Of a stretch of 5,595 nt of DNA, positions 1 through 5,595 are shown piece after piece. A program made the position numbers and the translations under genes. Below the pieces are notes generated by a model. That model saw only the letters and a program-made list of their open reading frames with translations, had not been told where the DNA came from and ran no database searches. Location: contig JAAZKQ010000047.1 in NCBI GenBank assembly GCA_012799755.1, forward strand, positions 1 through 5,595, written 5' to 3'. Every line of letters begins with the position of its first letter. The first letter of the stretch is position 1. The DNA comes from Lentisphaerota bacterium (GTDB lineage Bacteria; Verrucomicrobiota; Lentisphaeria; Oligosphaerales; Oligosphaeraceae).

Positions 1-3
1 CCA

Positions 4-87
4 CCCAGGGCGGCGCGCGCTTTCAGCGCGGCTTGCCCTGGGCTGGTATGTTTTGCGCCTTCAGCGCTGAAAACCAAAGAGGCGACA
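4..87 (+). repeat. Intergenic hairpin repeat element, copy A
   Basis: Arms CCCAGGGC (4-11) and GCCCTGGG (35-42) are perfect reverse complements. They enclose a second perfect stem, CGCGCT (16-21) with AGCGCG (25-30), closed by a 3-nt loop. A 12-bp palindrome TTCAGCGCTGAA follows at 60-71, and the element ends with AGAGGCGACA (78-87). Five blocks recur in the same order and orientation at 2345-2415: CCCAGG, CCTGGG, GCGCCT, CTGAAA and AGAGGCGACA. I therefore read this as one copy of a dispersed structured repeat rather than a terminator; no T-run follows the stems. The element may begin to the left of the window. Confidence 0.7.
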
Positions 88-140
88 GGAAAACGCAAAC
101 ACACCGGCCTTCCTACGCCAAGCAGCCTACTCTCAAAAAA

Positions 141-165
141 TCTGCGCAAATCTGCGTAATCTGCG
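141..165. repeat. Triple TCTGCG short repeat
   Basis: The hexamer TCTGCG occurs three times in close phase, at 141, 151 and 160, each of the first two followed by an A-rich tail (CAAA, then TAA). From memory, closely similar text is scattered through intergenic regions of many environmental bacteria and generates spurious ORFs with peptide text such as QITQICADF on the other strand, which is what the reverse strand reads here. No role is known to me. Confidence 0.6.
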
Positions 166-188
166 GATAAAAATGTCTGTTATCAATC

Positions 189-202
189 GGTAACCGGTTA
201 CC
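189..202. promoter_or_regulatory. Perfect 14-bp palindrome, candidate operator
   Basis: GGTAACCGGTTACC is identical to its reverse complement over all 14 bases and is followed by A-rich sequence. Even-length palindromes with a central CG are typical of LacI-family operators, so a repressor or regulator site is possible. It lies 111 nt upstream of the ATPase start and about 29 nt upstream of the candidate -35. No regulator gene is in the window, so the binding protein is unknown. Confidence 0.35.
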
Positions 203-230
203 AACAACAAATGCCATCAAGGACCAAAGC

Positions 231-260
231 ATCACAAAAGTCGTGATGATGATGTATGAT
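231..260 (+). promoter_or_regulatory. Weak candidate sigma-70-type promoter for the ATPase operon
   Basis: The -10-like TATGAT (255-260) matches five of six consensus bases. ATCACA (231-236), 18 nt upstream, matches four of six -35 bases. The start would fall near 267, giving a leader of about 47 nt before the ATG at 314. The -35 overlaps an inverted repeat, CATCAC (230-235) and GTGATG (243-248). The TTGACA at 292-297 is too close to the ATG to serve as a -35 for this gene. The match is modest and could be chance. Confidence 0.25.
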
Positions 261-313
261 AAGCGGATGATAACTGTCCCTTTGCTTGCCGTTGACAACA
301 CGGAGTATTCACT

Positions 314-1579
314 ATGATTACCCGCATAGAAGCCAAAAACTTCCGATGCCTTCGCTATGTGAGCCAGCCTCTGGAAAACTTCCATGTGCTGGTTGGGCCA
401 AATGCCAGCGGCAAAACGACTTTTCTGGACGTTATCGGTTTTCTCGGACGCATGGTGGCCGATGGCTTGGAGGCTGCCGTAAATGAACGTACCTCCAACT
501 TTGTTGATCTTCTTTGGCAACGCTCCGGCCATGCCTTTGAATTGGCATTGGAAGCGGTTATCCCGCAAACAACCAGAAAACAATTGGCAAAACCATTTGG
601 CGCCTTCCGCTACGAAATCCGCATTGGCCTCGACCCGGAAACCCGGGAAGTGGGAATCCTTGACGAAAAAGCATGGGTTCAACAAGCCGAATCAACGCCA
701 AAAGCTCTTGAGCAGCGAAAACTTTTCCCGATGGAGCCCATCATACCGGACACTCTGCTGACAAGTCACGGGAAACAATGGCAGAAAGTCCTGAGCAAGA
801 CCTATAGAGGCAACGACAATTTTTATATGGAAGTTCGTGAAACCGGTGACGGCAAGGGGTGGTTCCCTTCCCTCCGCCTGGGGCCCAGAAAATCCGCTCT
901 GGCGAATGTGCCGGAAGACGAAGCGACTTTTCCGGTTGCCACCTGGTTCAAACGCACGCTCATGGAAGGAGTCCAGCAGATTGCCTTGAACAGCATGCGG
1001 CTGCGCAGGCCCAGTCCTCCCAATCGGGGAATAGGCTTCAGCCCGGATGGCTCCAATCTGCCCTGGGTGGTATGGAATCTGGAACAACCGGCAAATCGGA
1101 AACGGTTCACAGAGTGGGTGGAGCATGTCCGAACCGCGCTGCCGGATATAGAAAACATAGAGACAGTGGAACGCCCTGAAGACAGACATCGCTACCTTGT
1201 ACTGCATTGTCACGGAGGCCTGAAGGTGCCTTCCTGGATGGCTTCCGATGGCACCCTGAGGCTGCTGGCTCTCACCATTCCCGCCTACATCCCTGACTTT
1301 AAGGGTATCTGTCTGATTGAAGAACCCGAGAATGGAATCCATCCGCAGGCTGTTGAGACTGTGTTCCAGTCGCTATCCAGCGTGTATGAGGCGCAGGTGC
1401 TTCTGGCCACTCATTCGCCGGTCATTCTCAGTGTTGCGGAAGCAGACAAAGTGTTATGCTTCAAGAAAACCGATTCCGGGGCTACCGACATCGTCCGCGG
1501 CGACGCACATCCCGCGCTCAGAAATTGGCGGGGCGGGATCAATCTTGGTGATCTGTTTGCGGCGGGAGTCCTGGGATGA
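314..1579 (+). CDS. AAA_21/OLD-like ABC-type ATPase, probable defence-system ATPase
   Basis: This 421-residue protein has the full motif set of a RecF/OLD/SMC-like ATPase. The N-terminal strand IEAKNFRCL (5-13) leads to Walker A GPNASGKT (28-35). An ABC-signature-like SDGTLRLL lies at 311-318, Walker B ICLIEEPENGIHP at 332-344 with E336/E337 as likely catalytic acids, and the switch histidine in ATHSP at 365-369. Residues 50-300 form the long variable insert typical of the family. The C-terminal GGINLGDLFAAGVLG (407-421) resembles the tail of AAA_21 proteins paired with a small acidic protein. No fused nuclease domain is present, unlike OLD or GajA. The start is supported by GGAG at 302-305, 8 nt upstream, and by Walker A sitting at the usual distance. 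The stop overlaps the next start by ATGA, implying translational coupling. ATPase class is secure; a role in anti-phage defence is inferred from the partner and the DUF499 neighbour. Confidence 0.93.
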   Translation: MITRIEAKNFRCLRYVSQPLENFHVLVGPNASGKTTFLDVIGFLGRMVADGLEAAVNERTSNFVDLLWQRSGHAFELALEAVIPQTTRKQLAKPFGAFRYEIRIGLDPETREVGILDEKAWVQQAESTPKALEQRKLFPMEPIIPDTLLTSHGKQWQKVLSKTYRGNDNFYMEVRETGDGKGWFPSLRLGPRKSALANVPEDEATFPVATWFKRTLMEGVQQIALNSMRLRRPSPPNRGIGFSPDGSNLPWVVWNLEQPANRKRFTEWVEHVRTALPDIENIETVERPEDRHRYLVLHCHGGLKVPSWMASDGTLRLLALTIPAYIPDFKGICLIEEPENGIHPQAVETVFQSLSSVYEAQVLLATHSPVILSVAEADKVLCFKKTDSGATDIVRGDAHPALRNWRGGINLGDLFAAGVLG

Positions 1580-2226
1580 AAGACTCGGACCACAACCAAA
1601 AAGAGCTGATAGTACTGGTTGCAGACCTTGATGCGGAAAATTCTCTGCGTGGACTGCTTCGACGTTACAAGGCTTTGAACATTCGTCCATTGAGGCCCGA
1701 AGTTGACTATGACATACTGCGCCATCCGCAACGTGATTCCGGCTGTCGAAGCAATGCGGAATATTTTCTTGAGAACTACGTCAACACCCATCACCATGCA
1801 CTTGTTGTTTTTGATCGTGACGGGTGCGGTTGGGAAGACCGCGACGCCTCGGAGATCGAGGACAGCGTTGAACAACGTCTGGCGCAAACAGGCTGGGACC
1901 AACGCTGTGCCGCCATTGTCATTGTTCCCGAATTGGAAGCATGGGTCTGGAGCCGTTCCCCACATGTGGCTGCAGAGCTTGGTTGGCAGGAACGCACTCC
2001 AAATCTTCGAGATTGGTTAGAGCAAAACGCATTTCTTTCTGCCGGACTTCTCAAACCTGCTGATCCCAAAAAAGCCATGCAGGAAGCTATGCGAGCGGTC
2101 GGAAAAGCTCGCTCAGCAAGAGTGTTCTCGCGGCTGGCTGAAACGGTAAGCCTGAAAGGCTGTCAGGACCGCGCCTTTAATAAATTACGACGTGTGCTTG
2201 AGCAATGGTTTGAATCTCCGGAGTAA
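1576..2226 (+). CDS. TOPRIM-like/DUF4276-type partner protein of the ATPase, putative effector
   Basis: This 216-residue soluble protein has no signal peptide or membrane segment. An N-terminal strand with the acidic motif VADLDAE (15-21; D17, E21) leads to a hydrophobic strand ending in FDRDG (79-83; D80, D82). Another strand runs into VPELEAWVW (117-125; E119, E121). This order of strand-ending acids, with an EAW motif, resembles TOPRIM-fold proteins of the DUF4276 type. A canonical TOPRIM glutamate (xEGxx) is not obvious; ADxxxE stands in its place. Later pieces are KPADPKKAM (160-168) and FNKLRRVLEQW (201-211). The ATG overlaps the ATPase stop, and GGGAG (1564-1568) lies 7 nt upstream. 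By analogy with PARIS (AriA ATPase, AriB TOPRIM), it could be a nuclease or toxin-like effector held by the ATPase. From memory it also resembles small proteins labelled MAD4 in methylation-associated defence systems. Neither parallel could be checked here. The gene is certain; the fold is probable and the activity unknown. Confidence 0.88.
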   Translation: MKDSDHNQKELIVLVADLDAENSLRGLLRRYKALNIRPLRPEVDYDILRHPQRDSGCRSNAEYFLENYVNTHHHALVVFDRDGCGWEDRDASEIEDSVEQRLAQTGWDQRCAAIVIVPELEAWVWSRSPHVAAELGWQERTPNLRDWLEQNAFLSAGLLKPADPKKAMQEAMRAVGKARSARVFSRLAETVSLKGCQDRAFNKLRRVLEQWFESPE

Positions 2227-2229
2227 CGC

Positions 2230-2310
2230 ATGAGCAAAGACCAAAGTGGGGAAAAAGAGGTCTCTTATAATGGAGGCAAGGTCTTCCTGTGCAATGGATT
2301 GTGTTTATAG
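2230..2310 (+). CDS. 26-residue ORF, possible small gene or truncated third operon gene
   Basis: ATG at 2230 opens a 26-codon frame beginning MSKDQSGEKEV and ending CNGLCL before TAG (2308-2310). GGAG (2220-2223) sits 6 nt upstream, and the ATG lies 3 nt past the TAA of the previous gene, so translation after the TOPRIM-like gene is plausible. The frame closes ten bases before the first recognisable repeat base (2320), which fits a third gene cut off by repeat insertion or decay. It may equally be a chance ORF: I recognise no family, and the composition (several S, G, K, E) is unremarkable. Confidence 0.3.
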   Translation: MSKDQSGEKEVSYNGGKVFLCNGLCL

Positions 2311-2319
2311 AAAAGCAAG

Positions 2320-2415
2320 CTCGGAGAGCTGGCACCATGAGTAACCCCAGGTGAAGCGAAGCGGAACCTGGGGCAAAGGCGCCTCCCCTGAAATCAGAGC
2401 CTCGGAGAGGCGACA
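2320..2415 (+). repeat. Intergenic hairpin repeat element, copy B with partial tandem unit
   Basis: A perfect 8-bp stem, CCCCAGGT (2345-2352) with ACCTGGGG (2366-2373), closes a 13-nt loop carrying GAAGC twice. GCGCCT (2379-2384), CTGAAA (2388-2393) and AGAGGCGACA (2406-2415) follow, the same block order as at 4-87. The spacing from hairpin to AGAGGCGACA is 32 nt here and 35 nt in copy A. CTCGGAGAG occurs at 2320-2328 and again at 2401-2409, 81 nt apart, each followed by a related G-CAC-ATGA stretch, so the element seems built of units of about 81 nt. No T-run follows, so it is not a standard terminator. A reverse-strand ORF over this region is repeat-derived. Confidence 0.7.
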
Positions 2416-2510
2416 CATGAATCAGCGTGAACAATAACGTGGCGCCTTGTAAGAGGAACGTTAAAAACAAAAGTTGCCGGAATAGCCATTATCAATAAGT
2501 GCTTGACTAA

Positions 2511-2517
2511 GAGGAGA
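2511..2517 (+). promoter_or_regulatory. Ribosome binding site fixing the GTG start of the DUF499 gene
   Basis: GAGGAGA, with core AGGAG at 2512-2516, lies 7 nt before GTG at 2524. The first in-frame ATG is codon 28 (2605), and starting there would remove the family-typical N-terminal stretch KPWHEVVVLRDDL. The site therefore decides for the GTG. Confidence 0.8.
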
Positions 2518-2523
2518 ACAGCC

Positions 2524-5500
2524 GTGGCCAAACCAGCTTGGAAACCCTGGCATGAAGTCGTTGTGTTGCGGGATGATTTGAAATCCGGCGAACTGCCATT
2601 GCACATGTTTGCGGCGGATTTGTACGAGGTCATGATGCAGGGCGGCAAGCGCCCGGTCTACGAGAATCCGGCCGACTTCTTTGCGCTGACCTTCCCGACC
2701 TACAATCTGCGCCAGCTGGTGCGTGACGTGGTGCTGCGCGTGGCGGGAAAGAACGACAAGGCGGTGCGTCAGCTTGAGCTGACCTACGGCGGCGGCAAGA
2801 CACACACGCTGATTACCCTGCGGCACCTCGTCTTTGCTCCTGACAAACTGCCTGATTTGCCCGCCGTGCACGAATTCCGCGAGGCCATTGGCCAAGCGCC
2901 ACCCAAGGCGCGCGTCGCCGGACTCTGCTTTGACAAGCTGGATGTCGAGACCGGCATGGAAGTCCGCGATCCGCAAGGCAACACCCGGCGGCTCATCCAG
3001 CCATGGAGCATTCTCGCCTGGCAGCTTGCCGGCGAAGACGGCCTGCGCGTACTGAACGCCGGAAAATCGGCGGACGAACGCGAGTCCGCCCCGGCGGAAA
3101 ACACCCTGACTGAATTGCTGGAATTGCCGACGAAGGAGGGGCTGGGCGTCCTCATCCTGATTGATGAAGTCCTGATGTATGTTCGCGAAAAGGTCGCGAC
3201 CGACCCCAGGTGGCGCGACCGCATGGTCAATTTCTTCCAGTATCTGACCCAGGCCGCGACCAAGGTTGACCGCTGCTGCATCGTGGCTTCGCTCCTGGCC
3301 AGCGATCCAGGCAAGGACGACAGCCTGGGCGGCCGGCTCAAAGGCGAGCTCTATGACATCTTCCAGCGGCAGCGGGAAGAGGCCGTGGAGCCGGTGGTAA
3401 AAGAAGATGTGGCGGAAGTGCTGCGCCGCCGTTTCTTTACGCCCGCATCAATCAAGGACAAAGACGCCTTCCGGCCTCATGTCCAGGCCGCCCTCAAGGG
3501 TGTCTTCGAGCTTGATGAGCAGATGAAAAAGCAGGGCGCGGCGGTCGAAGAGCGCTTTTTGAGAAGCTACCCGTTCCACCCCGACCTCACAGAAGTCCTC
3601 TATGCGAAATGGACGCAACTGGATCGTTTCCAGCGAACCCGAGGCGTCTTGCGAACCTTTGCCCTGGCCCTGCGGGAAGCCGAAAGCTGGGATACCAGCC
3701 CCTTGGTGGGGCCCGCCGTGTTCCTGGCTGATCCAAAGCGCGATGGCTTGTCCGAAGCGATGCGGGAGCTGGTGACGGTGGCTGACACCGAGGAACACGA
3801 TGGCAAACGCCAGGCCTGGACCGGGATCATCGAAGGCGAAACCAGTCGCGCCCGGGACATCCAGCGGGACTCGGTCGGGCTGCGGAGCCGTGAGATCGAA
3901 CAGGCCGTCGTGGTGACCTTCCTGCATTCCCAACCGATTGGCCAGAGCGCCCACATCGGCGACCTGCTGGCGCTGATCGCGCCGAATCGTCCCGACCGGA
4001 TCGAGCTGGAGAAGGGACTGAGGCGCTGGGCGCAGACGAGTTTCTGGCTTGATGACCGCTACGCGGCAGTCGAAGAGAACCGGCTGCCGGATACCTGGCG
4101 GCTGGGCAACCGCCCGAACCTGACCCAGATGCACGCCGTGGCGGCAGGCCGCGTGTCGGACGACATCGTCCGCGCCCGTCTGCTGGACGAAATCGGCAAA
4201 TGCAAGGCCTTGACGGCAGGAGCCTCAGCCGCCGGAGTCCGCGTCCATTTGCTGCCGACGCGACCGCGCGACATTGAGGACGACAGTCAGTTCCACTACG
4301 GCGTCCTTGGCCCCAACGCCGCCAGCGATTCGGGAAAACCGGGCGCGGAAGCGAAACGCTACCTGGACGAGACGACTGGCCCGGAAAAACCGCGGGTATA
4401 CCGCAATGCCGTCATTCTGTTGGCGCCCTCGCGCGACGGCCTGGAAGTGGCCTCTGCCAGAGTGCGGGACTATTTGGCCTGGGAAGAGGTGCGAAGCGAT
4501 CTCAAGGAACAGGAGAAAGAAGGAAATGTTGATTCCGCCCGCATGCTGACCCTGTCCATTAACATTGACAAGGCCAGAGGACGCATGCCTGACGCCGTGA
4601 AGCAGGCCTACTGCACCGTCGTCACCGTCTCCGACAAGAACGAGATACAGGCCTTCAAGATCAATGTGACGGACGAGCCGCATTTCACGATCATCAAAAA
4701 TGACAACCGTTCGCGCATCCGGGACTCCTCCATCTCCGCCGAGGCCCTGTTGCCCGGCGGCCCGTACGACCTCTGGCGGGAGGGTGAGACGAGCCGCCGC
4801 GTCAAAGACCTGTCCGGCGCCTTTGCGCAGATGCCGCACTTGCCGAAGATGCTGAAAACGCAAGCCATCACCGACACGCTGGTGGAGGGCTGTCTGGCCG
4901 GGGCCTTTGTCTTGAAACTGACCCGGCCTGACGGCTCGGCCCGGACGTGGTGGCACGCCCGGCCCGATGAAACGGCCATGGCTGATCCGGCCCTTGAGCT
5001 TGTTCTGGCCGAGGCGGCTGTACTTGAGGAAATCGCTCCTGAGCTTCTTGAACCCGACTGCCTGCCCAAGCTCTGGTCCGGCGAAAGCATCACCGTCCAG
5101 AGCGTGATGGACTACTTCAAGGGCGGCAATGTCGTGCAGATTCAGCGCAATGGCTACCTGGAGCCGCTGGCGATTCCCAAGGCCGACCCGACGCTGGTCA
5201 ACGACGCCGTGACCAAGGCGGTGGCGGCGGGAAATCTCTGGCTCACCAATGGGCCCGCCAGCATCCTGGGCGAGGCCATTCCCGCCGGCGTGTTGACCGC
5301 TCAGGCACGCCTGCAACGTCCTCCGGCCATGCTCGCCGCCGCCGAAATTTTGCCCGAGAACTTGCCTGAAGCCTGGACCAATGGCGAAACCACCGCCCTG
5401 GCAATAGCCACCGCGCTTTCTCAAAAATCCGGCCGGACGCTGCCCTGGAAGACAGTGCAAGACGTTATTGCCTCCTCCTTGAATGCCCGCTTCACTCACC

Positions 5501-5595
5501 TCGACCCGACCTCAGGCGCCTGGCCATGCGATTACCCCGCGGCGCAGAGCATCAAGCTGAAAGCCTCTGCCGGCAGCAGCTATGGCGGTTCAGGC
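2524..5595 (+). CDS. DUF499-type AAA+ ATPase, defence-island protein (3' end outside window)
   Basis: The frame is open for 1024 codons without a stop and runs off the right edge. The N-terminal KPWHEVVVLRDDLKSGEL (6-23) and FAADLYEV (29-36) look family-typical. The P-loop LTYGGGKTHTL (86-96; K92, T93) lacks the first glycine of a classical Walker A but keeps GGGKTH, the DUF499 hallmark. Walker B is VLILIDE (209-215; D214, E215). Residues 251-262 (CCIVASLLASDP) fit a sensor-1 strand. SYPFHPDL (348-355) and RFQRTRGVLRTFA (368-380) follow; R371 or R373 could be arginine fingers. The C-terminal 940-1024 looks like a small helical or winged-helix region. DUF499 proteins are known beside DUF1156 DNA methyltransferases in defence islands; no such partner is in view, so it should lie outside. 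Codon use is much more GC-rich than in the upstream pair. Family call is strong; the mechanism is unknown. Confidence 0.92.
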   Translation, partial: MAKPAWKPWHEVVVLRDDLKSGELPLHMFAADLYEVMMQGGKRPVYENPADFFALTFPTYNLRQLVRDVVLRVAGKNDKAVRQLELTYGGGKTHTLITLRHLVFAPDKLPDLPAVHEFREAIGQAPPKARVAGLCFDKLDVETGMEVRDPQGNTRRLIQPWSILAWQLAGEDGLRVLNAGKSADERESAPAENTLTELLELPTKEGLGVLILIDEVLMYVREKVATDPRWRDRMVNFFQYLTQAATKVDRCCIVASLLASDPGKDDSLGGRLKGELYDIFQRQREEAVEPVVKEDVAEVLRRRFFTPASIKDKDAFRPHVQAALKGVFELDEQMKKQGAAVEERFLRSYPFHPDLTEVLYAKWTQLDRFQRTRGVLRTFALALREAESWDTSPLVGPAVFLADPKRDGLSEAMRELVTVADTEEHDGKRQAWTGIIEGETSRARDIQRDSVGLRSREIEQAVVVTFLHSQPIGQSAHIGDLLALIAPNRPDRIELEKGLRRWAQTSFWLDDRYAAVEENRLPDTWRLGNRPNLTQMHAVAAGRVSDDIVRARLLDEIGKCKALTAGASAAGVRVHLLPTRPRDIEDDSQFHYGVLGPNAASDSGKPGAEAKRYLDETTGPEKPRVYRNAVILLAPSRDGLEVASARVRDYLAWEEVRSDLKEQEKEGNVDSARMLTLSINIDKARGRMPDAVKQAYCTVVTVSDKNEIQAFKINVTDEPHFTIIKNDNRSRIRDSSISAEALLPGGPYDLWREGETSRRVKDLSGAFAQMPHLPKMLKTQAITDTLVEGCLAGAFVLKLTRPDGSARTWWHARPDETAMADPALELVLAEAAVLEEIAPELLEPDCLPKLWSGESITVQSVMDYFKGGNVVQIQRNGYLEPLAIPKADPTLVNDAVTKAVAAGNLWLTNGPASILGEAIPAGVLTAQARLQRPPAMLAAAEILPENLPEAWTNGETTALAIATALSQKSGRTLPWKTVQDVIASSLNARFTHLDPTSGAWPCDYPAAQSIKLKASAGSSYGGSG

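Larger units (their letters stand above)
1..313. other. Non-coding leader region upstream of the ATPase operon
   Basis: I see no gene in this stretch. It holds, in order, a hairpin repeat element (4-87), featureless sequence (88-140), a triple TCTGCG repeat (141-165), a perfect palindrome (189-202), a short inverted repeat with a weak promoter (230-260) and the ribosome binding site GGAG (302-305). Frame 1 on the + strand is open from the left edge to TAA at 157-159. That stretch lies almost wholly on the hairpin repeat and the TCTGCG repeat, so I do not treat it as a gene tail. Confidence 0.7.

Noticed and set aside
4..87. CRISPR array or integron attC site
   Set aside because: There is only one unit at each end of the cassette, no regular spacers, and no attC core sites or integrase. 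The block order matches a dispersed hairpin repeat instead.
1..159. Open + strand frame from the left edge, possible C-terminal tail of an upstream gene
   Set aside because: The frame is made of the hairpin repeat and the TCTGCG repeat and shows no protein-like features. A real gene tail cannot be fully excluded because the window starts here.
292..297. Perfect -35 hexamer TTGACA
   Set aside because: It lies only 16 nt before the ATG at 314, leaving no room for a -10, a start site and the GGAG ribosome binding site.
113..685. 190-codon - strand frame across the ATPase start
   Set aside because: Its C-terminal part is translated from the TCTGCG repeat and palindrome, and its N-terminal part is antisense to the Walker A region of a secure gene.
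2266..2271. Perfect -10 hexamer TATAAT after the TOPRIM-like gene
   Set aside because: No -35 match lies at 16-18 nt upstream, and the next secure gene starts more than 250 nt downstream across a hairpin repeat. A promoter here is possible but not supported.
2345..2373. Hairpin as an intrinsic terminator for the ATPase operon
   Set aside because: The stem is strong but is followed by CAAAGG rather than a T-run, and the same architecture occurs upstream of the operon, so it is better explained as a dispersed repeat.
2177..2470. 97-codon - strand frame in the gap before the DUF499 gene
   Set aside because: Most of it is read from the hairpin repeat element, and such repeats yield similar spurious proteins in many genomes. 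No convincing ribosome binding site or domain was seen.
2461..4134. Several - strand open frames (2461-2976, 2784-3341, 3448-4134)
   Set aside because: These are shadows of the DUF499 gene, overlap each other in different frames, and carry no motif.
4225..5499. 424-codon open frame on the - strand
   Set aside because: It lies wholly inside the DUF499 gene, which has clear family motifs on the + strand. Long antisense frames are expected in GC-rich coding sequence, and the translation is glycine-, arginine- and histidine-rich with no recognisable domain.

Overview
The window looks like a bacterial genome-defence locus. Three genes can be supported, all on the + strand, with structured repeats between them. 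No RNA gene, transposase, integrase or CRISPR array is visible. The repeats are compact intergenic hairpin elements (CCCAGG...CCTGGG arms, then AGAGGCGACA) and a triple TCTGCG motif. From memory, such elements are common in Planctomycetes-Verrucomicrobia-Lentisphaerae genomes and some related environmental bacteria, so this is a weak hint of a PVC-type host. The GC-rich codon use of the last gene fits that but does not prove it.

Layout. Bases 1-313 are non-coding. They hold a hairpin repeat (4-87), the TCTGCG triple repeat (141-165), a perfect 14-bp palindrome (189-202) and a weak candidate promoter (231-260). Bases 314-2226 are a tight two-gene operon: a 421-residue AAA/ABC-type ATPase of the OLD/RecF-like AAA_21 group, then a 216-residue acidic-motif protein resembling the TOPRIM-like/DUF4276 partners of such ATPases. 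The two genes overlap by ATGA. Bases 2230-2310 hold a 26-codon ORF with a good ribosome binding site that stops just before a second copy of the hairpin repeat (2320-2415). From 2524 a GTG-started DUF499-type ATPase stays open for 1024 codons to the right edge.

How the parts may work together. DUF499 ATPases are known from defence islands, often beside DUF1156 DNA methyltransferases. ATPase plus TOPRIM-like pairs are a recurrent anti-phage layout (OLD, Gabija, PARIS). The pair here is bounded by two same-orientation copies of one repeat family, and in the lines counted by hand it is less GC-rich than the DUF499 gene. The simplest reading is a self-contained two-gene (perhaps once three-gene) defence cassette placed upstream of a DUF499 system. 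Whether the pair and the DUF499 protein act together cannot be decided from this window. No methyltransferase or nuclease partner of the DUF499 gene is visible; it would have to lie outside.
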